64,000 bases of DNA from positions 186,001 through 250,000 of the forward strand of contig QQUE01000008.1 of NCBI GenBank assembly GCA_008501765.1, in the 5' to 3' direction. Below the pieces are notes generated by a model. It saw only the letters and a program-made list of their open reading frames with translations. It ran no database searches and had not been told where the DNA came from. A program made the translations under genes and the position numbers. The first letter of the stretch is position 1; every line of letters begins with the position of its first letter. Shown one piece after another: positions 38,691-48,957 of the stretch. This DNA is from Calditrichota bacterium (GTDB lineage Bacteria > Zhuqueibacterota > Zhuqueibacteria > Zhuqueibacterales > Geothermadaptataceae).

Positions 38691-39146
38691 GAAAATCAAA
38701 TTTTAATTTGGTTTAAAATTTTGTTTAAATTTAAATTAAGTTAATGATGGCACGTTGCTCTCATCCGTATGAATTGTGTGCCGGAAATGTTGTTGAAGAA
38801 TTGGAGGTAGGATCAGTCCCTTGAGACTACCGCTGTTAATGTTATAATAATATATGCAGGTAGGATAAAATGCAGAAAATATTTAAGTAAGATAGGCGTT
38901 TTTTTTTATAATTTTAATTTGGCTTAAAATATAACGAAATATTGTGAAAAGCAGTATTAGAAATTACTGAAATAGAATGACTGATAAAATTGAACAGCGA
39001 TAACGTGTTATGCAAAATTGAAATTTAGACGGGTTTTAGTTAAAATTTTTAGTGCATTCATCATTTTCGTGATACCCACATGTTTTTAGTGGGAATTCAT
39101 GCAATCAAAATGGTGGATAAGCGACTACTTTCTCGCTTGGCGATTG

Positions 39147-39224
39147 CTGCGCCGAACTTCGTTTCGTCTAAAAGATTGTCGAGCCGAAAGGTCGACGAAG
39201 TAAAACAGTTTTTGTTAGGCGCAG
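39147..39224. repeat. Palindromic intergenic element
   Basis: Outer arms ctgcgcc / ggcgcag, inner arms acttcg / cgaagt. Confidence 0.5.
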
Positions 39225-39306
39225 TAAAATGACATGGCAATTGCAACAAGCTTTGAAATCGACAGAACTAAACACAACGGATTAGCGATATTTTTTAGGC
39301 AACATT

Positions 39307-40431
39307 TCACAACTTATAGACTCTTCCCTTCCACACTACAGTTTTATGAAAGAGAACCATCGGTATGAGCAATAAACTGTAGCAAATACTGAAGAAGGGA
39401 TAGACCCATGCCTTGTTTTGCAGGGAATTCAGGTCTAATCTTGAGCTGAAATAGCGGATCAATGTGGTATCTATTAGAAGAATAAGGCATGCACTAATTA
39501 GCGCAGTAAAATGGCTCCCGGAAATCAACAAAATTGCAGGTAGTATTTTTCCAACAAATCCTAGAATAACGATGAATTTTGCTTTACGGGAAATATCTCG
39601 TCCGCCGAGAATCCAACGTTTTCTTTGTGTAAGAAAGCTGTTTAACGTACGTGCCGGAGCGCTGGATACAATTATCTTTTTATCTGCACAGAGTTTAATG
39701 ATTTTACCACACTCTTGAAATTGACGCATTAAAGTATAATCTTCAACGACGCTGAAACCTGCCTTCTCGAAGCCCCCAACCGCAAAATAGTCGTCCCGGC
39801 GGAAACTCATGTTGTTGCCGATTATGCTCAGCGGAAATCCCCATTCTGCTGCGGCGCTTCCGGTGCTGAGAATGTAGAGCCAATCCTGCGATTGCAAGCG
39901 GTAAAATAATCGGCCGTTTGCAGATTCGTTTGTAATGATTGTTACTCCACCTACCATTGCAGTATCGCGCTCATAGTGGTTTAAAAAGCCGCGAATCCAG
40001 GATTGGGGTAAAATACAATCGGCATCTGTGATGCAAATTATATCACCTCTGGCTATTTGCATTGCGTTATGCAATGCATTCGCCTTGCCATTGAGATTTG
40101 GGTATTTTACCTGAGGCGAAATGACCTCAAGATTTTGCATTTTCTGTTTTTGTGCATTTGCAATAGTTCGTGTCCGATCGGTGGATTCATCGTCGATAAA
40201 TATGATTTCGAATAAATTGACCGGATAATCCAGTTGTTCCAGGCTGGAGAAGAGAGGTGGCAGGTTTCGCTCTTCATTGCGGGCTGCGATGAGAATGCTG
40301 ACGAAAGGTAAATTTGATTCATTTATTTGCGACGGTTCTCTCTGCCGCCGAATTCCTGCGACAACTAAAATTGACAAAAGAAGATAATTAAGCAGTATAA
40401 TTGAGGAAATAACAATCCCAATTTCAGCCAT
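39307..40431 (-). CDS. Membrane GT2-family glycosyltransferase
   Basis: 'LPFVSILIAARNEERNLPPLFSSLEQLDYP', 'DIICITDADCILPQSWIRGFL', 'RKRWILGGRDISRKAK'. Confidence 0.88.
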   Translation of the reverse strand: MAEIGIVISSIILLNYLLLSILVVAGIRRQREPSQINESNLPFVSILIAARNEERNLPPLFSSLEQLDYPVNLFEIIFIDDESTDRTRTIANAQKQKMQNLEVISPQVKYPNLNGKANALHNAMQIARGDIICITDADCILPQSWIRGFLNHYERDTAMVGGVTIITNESANGRLFYRLQSQDWLYILSTGSAAAEWGFPLSIIGNNMSFRRDDYFAVGGFEKAGFSVVEDYTLMRQFQECGKIIKLCADKKIIVSSAPARTLNSFLTQRKRWILGGRDISRKAKFIVILGFVGKILPAILLISGSHFTALISACLILLIDTTLIRYFSSRLDLNSLQNKAWVYPFFSICYSLLLIPMVLFHKTVVWKGRVYKL

Positions 40432-41608
40432 GCGTGAGTTCCTCAGCCGTCACGCTGAATTGATCGCCACGCCAATCAAAGCGGCTAAATGTGCCCAAAA
40501 ACCCGAACAAAACTATATAAAATGGATGCAAAAAGGCGGTCGGGATAAAATATTTAAGCAAATCTGATTCCTGATAGGCTGTCGCTGCTTTTCTTAAAAA
40601 AATCCATTCAAAGATTGATTTTAAAATCCAGGCAGCAAGCGCAGCGATGCCGGTTTTTGTAAATCCTAAAAAAATTAATGGAAGGCAGATGGTCAGCATA
40701 AAATTAAAAAAATAGATCGCTACCAATGCTGTGACGAGGGGCCAGGCATAGTGTGCTCCCTTGCTCGCATAGCGAATTCGCTGATTCCAGAATGAACTCC
40801 ATGTGGCCGGGGCTGCCGCAGGCACAAAAGCTTTGGGATTCAATCCGTAGGAAAAACGGCCGATATTCTTTTCGCCAACTTTAAGAATGAACAGATCATC
40901 ATCCCCGGAAACCCAATGTTGAATTCCTTCGAAGCCTTTGGCTTGCAAATAGGTTTTCCGCCGATAACTCAAATTGCACCCGGCAGCTGTAGCAGGTTTT
41001 CCGAGCCCGGCTGTAGCTGCCGCAACGGCCGCGATGGAGAAAAATTCCAAGGCGAGCATCTTTTCAAGCAGTCTGGGAAGCGGTTTATCGAAGCGGTACG
41101 GTGAATAACCGATGACCCCGGCCGTGTCTTTTTTATAACAGGCTAAAGTAGCTTTTATCCAGGTTGGGGGAGGGGTGCAATCGGCGTCTGTTAGCATAAT
41201 AATTTCGCCTTTGGTTGCGCGAATGGCCATATCCAAAGCTCTTTTTTTAGGCGCAAATTCATGCAATAAATCTTTGATGTGTATCGCTTTCAGCGCGGGC
41301 ACGTCGTTCGATGCTGCATCCAATATTTCCGCTGTGCCATCCGTTGAACGGTCGTTGACAATGCAGATTTCAAGTTTTTCTCGCGGATAATCGAGTGTGC
41401 TCAAGTGGTGCAATAAAACGGGCAAATTATGTTCTTCGTTGCGTGCTGCTACAATCACTGTGACGGTGGGTAAGTTTTTAGATCCAAAAAACGGCAACTC
41501 ACTTTTTATGGTTTGTTGTAAAATGGCAAATCCCTTCCGCAAAAACAGCAGGGCAGCGCAATAGCCAAGAACCAGTAGACTGAGAAAGGTGATAAAAAAA
41601 TACAACAT
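40424..41608 (-). CDS. Membrane GT2-family glycosyltransferase
   Basis: 'LPTVTVIVAARNEEHNLPVLLHHLSTLDYP', 'EIIMLTDADCTPPPTWIKATL', 'NQRIRYASKGAHY'; 8-bp overlap with the downstream GT gene. Confidence 0.88.
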   Translation of the reverse strand: MLYFFITFLSLLVLGYCAALLFLRKGFAILQQTIKSELPFFGSKNLPTVTVIVAARNEEHNLPVLLHHLSTLDYPREKLEICIVNDRSTDGTAEILDAASNDVPALKAIHIKDLLHEFAPKKRALDMAIRATKGEIIMLTDADCTPPPTWIKATLACYKKDTAGVIGYSPYRFDKPLPRLLEKMLALEFFSIAAVAAATAGLGKPATAAGCNLSYRRKTYLQAKGFEGIQHWVSGDDDLFILKVGEKNIGRFSYGLNPKAFVPAAAPATWSSFWNQRIRYASKGAHYAWPLVTALVAIYFFNFMLTICLPLIFLGFTKTGIAALAAWILKSIFEWIFLRKAATAYQESDLLKYFIPTAFLHPFYIVLFGFLGTFSRFDWRGDQFSVTAEELTHG

Positions 41609-41697
41609 GAATGCTCCAAAACAGGAAATATAATTCGTCTGTAGATAGTTTTATTTTGCTATCAATTACGGCAACTTTTCCACCGTGAAATCTTGTC

Positions 41698-43263
41698 CTA
41701 ATAATTGAATCTCAGGTAAAATTGTCCAAATCGTTCCACCCCATTTCGATTTTTTTCCAAGGCATAATTGTGCCACTTGCGAAAAGTCAGATCAAATCCT
41801 AAAAAAAGATCGCGGATAAATTGCTGCCTCAATCCAAGACCAAATTCAGAATTTTTTTCGACTGTTCCGTGGAGAAATTTTTTGAAGCGGCCATCATCTT
41901 CGTAAGTATGCTGATCCGTAATCGTTCCCCGTCCTTTGCGAACAAAAGCGTAGCGCAATTCCCACCGGCTGTCACGATGCGGTTGATAATAAAGCCTGAA
42001 TCGGACCCGATCGGCGTTGGGACCCAGTTTTGAGCCGAGACTTTCTCCATAGTGGGAATATACATTGGCGCTGTCATTGTGGGTGTAAAACCAGGGATCG
42101 ATGCGGGTGTAAGTGCCCTTGACTTCAAATTCTGAGAAGTGAAAGGGCGCAGCCCAATGAAAGCCGCTGTGAATCGCTATTTTGTTCCCCCAGTGGGTTC
42201 CGAGAGCAAAATCGCTGGAAAAATCGTCGACAAAAATCTCGAGAAATGCGCGCAAACCCGGATGAAGAAACAGGCTGAGATCGCCGCCGAGCATGTTGTT
42301 GTCAAGGTCACCCAGCTGGTGCTCCATTACGTGGTAGGGCAAAATTGGATTAAGATAGCTCCATTCGCGGTCTCGATTTCCGTAGACCAGCGTTTCATAA
42401 AGTGCGAGCTGAACTCGTTTTGATAAGAGAAAATCAAGCCGATGGCCGATTAAGTACCGTTGTGTTGCAACACCGCTCAAATTTGCATGAAAGTAGGAAA
42501 ACCGAAGTTTACGAAAATCAAGATTCAGCCGAATTAAATCCATCGGCTGCGTGCTCAGGCCAAGCGCCAGGCGATCGTCGAGCCCGGAGCCCCAGCTTAA
42601 ATAATCCCGCCCGGCAAGAAAATGAAAGCGGCCAAATTTTCCCGCCAGATACCCTGTGGCCTGATCTGTAAATGCACTTTCCCCAACCTGAACACTTATT
42701 TTGCCGCTATTGACGTCAAATTGTTCCTGTGAATTAGCGCCTCGAATCATCGTATTAAATGCATGTGCGCCAAAACCAAGTCGTCGGCCAAACATACCAC
42801 GCAATTCCCCACCCATAGTTGTTTCGGAAATCTCGTTATCTTTCAAGCCAAAATCACTGCGACGGAACGCAAAGTTTTGATCCCCGAATAAATCGAAAAA
42901 AAACTGCGTTTCGCCCTCACTCAAGCGATAAATATGGCGATCGTGATCCCGCGTGAGCGCCACGTCTGGCTCAGGATCAGAAAATTCCTGCAGCATCTGA
43001 TGTGCTAGTTGCGCATCGGCAGGTGAAAGTTGATCTTTTTTCTCATTTATTTCCCAGAGAATTAAACGTATCTGAGAGCGGGAGAGGGGCAATAGCCGCA
43101 AGCTATAAGATGAAAAGAGTTGCAAGGTTTCTGCTTTTTGTAAAAGCGGGTAAACCTGGTGCTGCAGATTAACTGTTGCTACCTGCGCTGATGCTGAACA
43201 GGTTAAAAACAGGAAGATTAAAATGAAAATTGTGAAATTTATTTTTACGGTCTGTTTGAGCAT
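41698..43263 (-). CDS. Capsule assembly Wzi-family-like outer-membrane protein
   Basis: Signal peptide 'IFLFLTCSASAQ', 'KFGRFHFLAGRDYLSWGSGLDDRLALGLSTQPMDLIRLNLDFRKLRFSYFHANLSG', beta-rich repetitive pattern, C-terminal 'RFGQFYLRFNY'. Confidence 0.65.
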   Translation of the reverse strand: MLKQTVKINFTIFILIFLFLTCSASAQVATVNLQHQVYPLLQKAETLQLFSSYSLRLLPLSRSQIRLILWEINEKKDQLSPADAQLAHQMLQEFSDPEPDVALTRDHDRHIYRLSEGETQFFFDLFGDQNFAFRRSDFGLKDNEISETTMGGELRGMFGRRLGFGAHAFNTMIRGANSQEQFDVNSGKISVQVGESAFTDQATGYLAGKFGRFHFLAGRDYLSWGSGLDDRLALGLSTQPMDLIRLNLDFRKLRFSYFHANLSGVATQRYLIGHRLDFLLSKRVQLALYETLVYGNRDREWSYLNPILPYHVMEHQLGDLDNNMLGGDLSLFLHPGLRAFLEIFVDDFSSDFALGTHWGNKIAIHSGFHWAAPFHFSEFEVKGTYTRIDPWFYTHNDSANVYSHYGESLGSKLGPNADRVRFRLYYQPHRDSRWELRYAFVRKGRGTITDQHTYEDDGRFKKFLHGTVEKNSEFGLGLRQQFIRDLFLGFDLTFRKWHNYALEKNRNGVERFGQFYLRFNY

Positions 43264-43294
43264 TATAAATTTTATGAGCTATTCATTGGTGAAT

Positions 43295-43960
43295 TTATTT
43301 TTTCAATATCTCTGGAATGAGCCCAAAAGTTTTACCAGCCTCAAGCCAGTATTCAATTGCCATTTCCAGTGCGAATATCATGTTCGATGCCTGCGGCGCA
43401 CCATCGTGCAGCAGCACAATCTCTCCCGGCTTCACATATTGATTCAAGATTGCAGCGAGATTGTTTTTTTGCCAATAGTGATAATTATAATCGGCTGCAG
43501 AAAAAGACCACAAAACAACAGTGTAACCTAATTCTTGACACAGTTTCATTATTCGGGGATTCCATGCACCATACGGCGGTCGAAAAATATAGCGAAATCC
43601 CGACAATTCTGCAACACAATCATGGCCGCGCTTCAATTCGTCAGCAATGGCTGCACACTGTTTAAATCGTAAATTTAAATGCTGCCAGCCATGATTTCCG
43701 ACGATATGCCCACACTGACAGATTTCCTCAGCCAGCCCCGGATTCGAAATAACATTCTTCCCTGTGAGGAAAAACGTTGCTTTGACGTCGAATTTGTCGA
43801 GTAATTTAAGCAGTGCTGGCGTATTCTGCACGTGAGGGCCATCGTCAAAAGTGAGATAAATTTTTTTATCTCCATGTGGTGCTTTTGCAATTGTATTCCT
43901 GAAAAACAATGGCATCGGTTTATGAATCGAGCTATGTAAAAATACAGAGAGTCGGTTCAT
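43295..43960 (-). CDS. Polysaccharide deacetylase (NodB-like)
   Basis: 'DKKIYLTFDDGPHVQNTPALLKLLDKFDVKATFFLTGKN', 'VGNHGWQHLNL', 'YIFRPPYGAWNPRIMKL', 'EIVLLHDG'. Confidence 0.93.
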   Translation of the reverse strand: MNRLSVFLHSSIHKPMPLFFRNTIAKAPHGDKKIYLTFDDGPHVQNTPALLKLLDKFDVKATFFLTGKNVISNPGLAEEICQCGHIVGNHGWQHLNLRFKQCAAIADELKRGHDCVAELSGFRYIFRPPYGAWNPRIMKLCQELGYTVVLWSFSAADYNYHYWQKNNLAAILNQYVKPGEIVLLHDGAPQASNMIFALEMAIEYWLEAGKTFGLIPEILKK

Positions 43961-44874
43961 TTCTTCAACAATTTCATCTTGAAAATGAATGGGATACCTA
44001 TGACAGCAGGAAGCACTACATTGATGAAAAATATAACCAATGCCGCCAAAACTCCGGCGTCCGGATTCGCGGCAACATGCTGCATTAAAGCTGCCGCAAT
44101 GCCTTCGCGCGTTCCCAAATCCCCAATTGTGAAGGGGAGTATGGATTTAAAAAAATGAACCAAAGCAGCAACGGAAAGAGCCGAGACAAAAGAAATATCA
44201 GTTAGAGAATTTAGAATTATTGCGGTTTGAATAATAAAAATCGCTACAAATAATAGAGAGATCGATAGCAAAACCAGAACGGATTTGATTTTTAAAAGGG
44301 AGCGAGATTTCGAAAAATAAAAATGCAATTTTTCCGTGAGTTTCGGATTCATTTTCATGAGAAGTATCAGAGCGAAAATTAATACGAAAACCGCGAGAAT
44401 TATGTAGGTTGAATCAGGAAAATAATCCCGAAATATTTGTGACTTGCTGTCCAGAAAAACAGCGGCAATTCCTGCCCAGAAAAGTAAGGAAAGCAGTGTG
44501 AAAAATCTTTCGATAATCGCGAGAAAGGAGACTTTCTTCCAGGAAATATTTTGAATAAAAAGAGCCCGCCCCAATTCACCGATTCGTCCGGGAGTAAATA
44601 AACCGAGTGTGGCTGATCCAAAAAATGAACGAACGGTGATGCCCAATTTAACCTCAGAATTGGCCGCGCGCAGAAGAAAATGCCACCGCAAAAGCTGCGT
44701 TCCGATGTTGGCAAACCACAGCGCAAAACAGTAAAAAATGGCCGCTGGTGAAATATCTCGCCAATTGAGTTCATCGATGTTGAAATATGAAAAAACAATC
44801 CAGATTATAAATACCGTAAATAGAATTTTCAAAAAGAATAGTGCGACGGATTTAATGCCCATCAGTATTCTCAA
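43957..44874 (-). CDS. Lysylphosphatidylglycerol synthase TM region/UPF0104-type flippase-like membrane protein
   Basis: Multi-TM; 'LRWHFLLRAANSEVKLGITVRSFFGSATLGLFTPGRIGELGRALFIQ', 'LPFTIGDLGTREGIAAALM'. Confidence 0.82.
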   Translation of the reverse strand: MRILMGIKSVALFFLKILFTVFIIWIVFSYFNIDELNWRDISPAAIFYCFALWFANIGTQLLRWHFLLRAANSEVKLGITVRSFFGSATLGLFTPGRIGELGRALFIQNISWKKVSFLAIIERFFTLLSLLFWAGIAAVFLDSKSQIFRDYFPDSTYIILAVFVLIFALILLMKMNPKLTEKLHFYFSKSRSLLKIKSVLVLLSISLLFVAIFIIQTAIILNSLTDISFVSALSVAALVHFFKSILPFTIGDLGTREGIAAALMQHVAANPDAGVLAALVIFFINVVLPAVIGIPFIFKMKLLKK

Positions 44875-45896
44875 TTTTTATCATTTATCCATATCCCCTT
44901 GCCTTGATGGCAGTTTTTACACATCGGCGCCATCTGCTCAGCAGTGAGAAATTCCTTACGAAAGCGCGTGTATTTGTCGTTCCGCCATAGTTTTGTGAAA
45001 TTCTCTTGATTTAGATCACCCATGACGTGGGTTGCGTTTTTATCGAAGCAACATGGAACGACACGCCCATCCCAATTTATGAGTGAAGTGGTCCAGGGTC
45101 GCGGGCAAAAAAATGTACCTGATTTCTTGTTTTCCAGCCGATTTTCTGCAATTTTATAGCGCTTGAAATTTTCATTTTTGGGTAGCCATTCCACTGCATC
45201 TTCAAATGAATTGACCTGAATATTTTTAAAAAGTACGCGATCAACTTCCATATCCTGCCCCTGTTTTCGAATTATGTCTCGTGTGTGTTCATTGTATTTG
45301 TGAATCAGACATTGTAATAAAATATAAGGTGTTTTACTGTTGAATCGCTTTTTGGCCTCGACTAAATTTTTCACCGACTGCCGCACTTTTTCCAAATTGC
45401 CGTTTTGCCGGTATTTTGCATAACTTTCCTGATTAATACCATCGTAAGAAAGTATTAGCGAATCGAGGCCGGAATGAACTGTTTCTGCAGCAACTTTTGC
45501 TGACATATAATGCCCATTGGTGTTTGTGTTTGTGTAAATGCCCAATTTATTGGCAGCCCGGACGGCCGCTAAAAAATCGGGTGAGATGAACGGCTCTCCC
45601 TGATGATAAAATAAAATGAGCCACACTTTTTTGCCAATTTCATCTAATATTTTTTTGAACAGGTGCAGATCAAAGTTCCCCTTTTTCCGTTTCATGGCAC
45701 CATTGCCGGAATCACAAAGTGGACATTTAAGATTGCAGGAATTGGTCGGTTCGATCTGCAGAACAGGGGGAATGCCAAATGAAATAGCCTCTCTTTTTGT
45801 TGTTGATAAAATAAGCCCGGTCGCAACTTGAGAGAGATTGATCAACCTGGAGAAAGTCGTCTTCTGTAGAATTTTATGCCAGATTATTTCACGCAT
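44871..45896 (-). CDS. Radical SAM/SPASM-domain protein
   Basis: 'IEPTNSCNLKCPLCDSG', 'CPRPWTTSLINWDGRVVPCCFDKNATHVMGDLNQENFTKLWRND', 'MCKNCHQG'. Confidence 0.92.
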   Translation of the reverse strand: MREIIWHKILQKTTFSRLINLSQVATGLILSTTKREAISFGIPPVLQIEPTNSCNLKCPLCDSGNGAMKRKKGNFDLHLFKKILDEIGKKVWLILFYHQGEPFISPDFLAAVRAANKLGIYTNTNTNGHYMSAKVAAETVHSGLDSLILSYDGINQESYAKYRQNGNLEKVRQSVKNLVEAKKRFNSKTPYILLQCLIHKYNEHTRDIIRKQGQDMEVDRVLFKNIQVNSFEDAVEWLPKNENFKRYKIAENRLENKKSGTFFCPRPWTTSLINWDGRVVPCCFDKNATHVMGDLNQENFTKLWRNDKYTRFRKEFLTAEQMAPMCKNCHQGKGIWINDKN

Positions 45897-47041
45897 GCGT
45901 CGATTTCTGAATTGTTATTTATATCCACTGGCCATTTGTCACCAGCCCGGTAAAAGACGATAAGTGAGATGACAGATAATAGTGGCGATAGAAAGAGCCA
46001 TATTATAAAATTTAAAGGAGAAAAGGAAGCCTTAGATTGGCGCAGGAAAAAACGAATCAGCCCCGCTTCTGCAGCAATGCGCAAAAAAGTGAGCCCCATG
46101 AAAATCAGCAGCACTTCCTCGGTGATGCTAAAAATTGGAAGAATTAACAGAAGAAATCCAACTACTTGGTAGATTCCAAATCCCACTGCTACCCGGAAAT
46201 GAAAATTTTTGGCAACGGAAACGTGTCGTCCCCGGCGCATTAAATAGCTATAAAATGTGGACGGTGCAAAACTATGCACATGTCCCGAAGGCTCGAAACA
46301 AAACCTGGCATGCAGTGGTTTAAAATTGTTCAATTTTTGAACAAGCAAATCATCGTCCCCGGAAATTATGTGGTTGAGTTTGGGCAGTGCTCTGGATTCG
46401 AGATACAGTTCGCGTTTTATGGCTATATTTCTTCCATTGGCCATAAATGGAAATCCGAGCCCAACACCTGCGGCGGCTGCCAGATTGTTTATCACGGCAT
46501 CGAATTGCGCCACCTTTTCTACCAGATTCATTTTTGATGCTTTGAGCGGCGCAAAGGCAATTACAATTTCGGTATTCGCTGTGAAATGTTCTGCCAGGGT
46601 ACGAAGCCATTTGGATTGCGGGAAACAGTCGGCATCGGTAAAAACCAAAATGGGATTTCTGGCTAAATTTGCTCCATGCCATAGCGCCTGCTTTTTCGGG
46701 CTTATTGCATCATTGCCCGCGAGTGAAATTAATTGGTAGCGGAAAGTGACATCCTGAAGACTTTTGTTCGCCAGGATTTCTGTATTATCCAAACAATTAT
46801 TGAGGACAAGTATGAGTTCAAAATTCTCATGGGGATATTCCTGATTTTGTAAAGCTGAAATAAGTCGACAGATATTTTGACTTTCGTTCCGTGCAGCGAT
46901 GATTATCGAAAAAGCAGGATTTTTTTGATACGGAGCGGGACAAATTTTGGACTTTTTTACACCTTGATAAATGAGGAAAATTAGACTGAACCAGATGATT
47001 GACAGGGCTGGGATTAAAAAAGCCAGAATCAAGGGAACCAT
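45884..47041 (-). CDS. Membrane GT2-family glycosyltransferase
   Basis: 'AFSIIIAARNESQNICRLISALQNQEYPHENFELILVLNNCLDNT', 'PILVFTDADCFPQSKWLRTL', 'MRRGRHVSVAKNFH'. Confidence 0.88.
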   Translation of the reverse strand: MVPLILAFLIPALSIIWFSLIFLIYQGVKKSKICPAPYQKNPAFSIIIAARNESQNICRLISALQNQEYPHENFELILVLNNCLDNTEILANKSLQDVTFRYQLISLAGNDAISPKKQALWHGANLARNPILVFTDADCFPQSKWLRTLAEHFTANTEIVIAFAPLKASKMNLVEKVAQFDAVINNLAAAAGVGLGFPFMANGRNIAIKRELYLESRALPKLNHIISGDDDLLVQKLNNFKPLHARFCFEPSGHVHSFAPSTFYSYLMRRGRHVSVAKNFHFRVAVGFGIYQVVGFLLLILPIFSITEEVLLIFMGLTFLRIAAEAGLIRFFLRQSKASFSPLNFIIWLFLSPLLSVISLIVFYRAGDKWPVDINNNSEIDACVK

Positions 47042-47048
47042 ATGACAG

Positions 47049-47921
47049 CTAAATCTGAACTAAAATATTAAAACCCAGACTATTTTTTTCAAGGAGGGGA
47101 TAGATGAATACGGAATTACGCTTTTTGTTTTCTGCAGAGTTAAAATAACTCACGGTTGCTTTGCCCGCCAGATAGCCCAAAAGCGCACCACCGACAATAT
47201 CGGAAAAATAATGGCCTTCCCGTGCCATGCGCGAATAGCCGACTGCCGCACCAAAAATGTAGAATGGCACCGCGTATTTTTGTCCGTGTTGATGCGCGAT
47301 CACGCTTGCGATGCTAAAATTGCCGGCCGCATGCATGGAGGGGTAGGACGGTAGACGGGTGAATGGGGGGATTTTTACCTCAAGGTTCGAATTCTGAAAA
47401 GGCTTAAATGTGTGGTTATTGTCAGAGTATTGCGGTCGTTGCCGACCAATTGCATACCAGGCGATGGAACCGATTAAATTGGCACTCACTTCAGCGATGA
47501 TAATATTCCGGCCAGTACGAATGACTCCTTTGTTCCTCGAAATGAGGCCGGTTGAAAGCACGCCGAACCAGAGAAAATCATTGACTTGTTTGCCCAGTTT
47601 GTCAAGTTTTTCTGCTTGACTCGAGATCGGTTGCTCTCGAACAATGTATGAATCAATACGATTATCGAACGCATAGGCAATAGCCGTTCCGGCAACAATA
47701 GCTGCCTGCAAATTTTTGTTTGTGAGCGAAAACATCTTCTTTTCGGTCTGCCATATCCATTTAACCGGGCTGAAAAACCATGAGATTTTAGATGGACGAT
47801 GTTGAAAAGCTGAATCCGTTTCTTGTGCGCGAACTGCGTCAAGGCTGGCCAAGGTGGTCAGGAAAAATACAAGATATATTATGTGAATGGTTTGAAAATT
47901 CAATGGTTTAACCATGTTCAT
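47049..47921 (-). CDS. PAP2-family phosphatase
   Basis: 'IGRQRPQYSD', 'LPSYPSMHAAGNFSIASVIAHQ', 'GYSRMAREGHYFSDIVGGALLGYLAGK'. Confidence 0.92.
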   Translation of the reverse strand: MNMVKPLNFQTIHIIYLVFFLTTLASLDAVRAQETDSAFQHRPSKISWFFSPVKWIWQTEKKMFSLTNKNLQAAIVAGTAIAYAFDNRIDSYIVREQPISSQAEKLDKLGKQVNDFLWFGVLSTGLISRNKGVIRTGRNIIIAEVSANLIGSIAWYAIGRQRPQYSDNNHTFKPFQNSNLEVKIPPFTRLPSYPSMHAAGNFSIASVIAHQHGQKYAVPFYIFGAAVGYSRMAREGHYFSDIVGGALLGYLAGKATVSYFNSAENKKRNSVFIYPLLEKNSLGFNILVQI

Positions 47922-47987
47922 TTAAGGATTCACAAGTTGTATATTTTCAATAAATAAAAATGGGTGAATAAAACAAGGATAAAAAAT

Positions 47988-48021
47988 AAAAGGGATATGG
48001 TGCGCGATCCATATCCCTTTT
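47988..48021 (-). terminator. Terminator-like hairpin
   Basis: aaaagggatatgg...ccatatccctttt; on the minus strand followed by attttttat. Confidence 0.5.
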
Positions 48022-48957
48022 CTTTGGGTAGGTGTCCTAAATTGGGGTTTAGGATGGAATGGAGTCTTTTAAAGCATCGGAAGGAGGATGCTTCTCACCC
48101 TATTCCCGTAAATCCCGCAAGTTGCAAATCAGGTTGAAAGGAATAACAGGTTAGGATAAAAATTTTGAAGAGTTGTAGTTCGTGTTGTTATGCTTAGAGA
48201 TAGATAAAGCCAAGGTGTGTGTGCTGGGAGAAAGTCAAAAGGCTCAATCAATCCTTGATTTTCATGTTGTGAAGCTAAGCCAATCCTTGGCTTAAGTTGT
48301 GTAATCTCTCGTTCTTCAAATCCTAAAAGTATCAGGATGAGAATTGCCTGATTATTAGCACTTACCATGCCAAAACAATATGTGCTAACCTGTTTGTATT
48401 TCTTGAGTTCAAAGTTTAATCATCATACTAAAGATAACTAAATTCAATGGTGAAAAATGTTAAATGAAAAATGTATTTTGTTGAGACAGTGTATCACGCA
48501 TGTACGATTTTTGACTACTTAAAATTGCAAGTGGTATATTTTAAATCAACCAGCCCGATTTCCCTTTTGGTGAACAAAAATAGTCACAATCTATAATCAC
48601 TTTAAATAATGGATTCTAATGTATTTCTTCTGTAAGCGACATAGTAAGACCGCGTTGCTGATATTTCATGGAATAATTAGATGCCGCCATCGTATTGTAC
48701 CTCAACATATTGTTTTTATTGAAAAATATTTTATAAAAGTTGAATTTATTATTTTTTATTTATACTCTTTATTGGCTTGTGTTTTGCAAACGAAACTTAG
48801 AATACAGGTTTTTTCAGGGTGCATCTTGATTTAATGGGCTGAGGATGATTCCCGAGTTAAATTGAACATTATTATGAGTTTGATCGTTCTATGGAATGAG
48901 ATTGCTTCTGAATTTCAATCTGCAGATGGTATGGGAAAAAGGTTTGAGGAGTATTTA

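Noticed and set aside
48129-48368. 79-aa minus-strand ORF
   Set aside because: Low-complexity, no recognised domain or obvious start context; kept only as part of the unassigned intergenic region.
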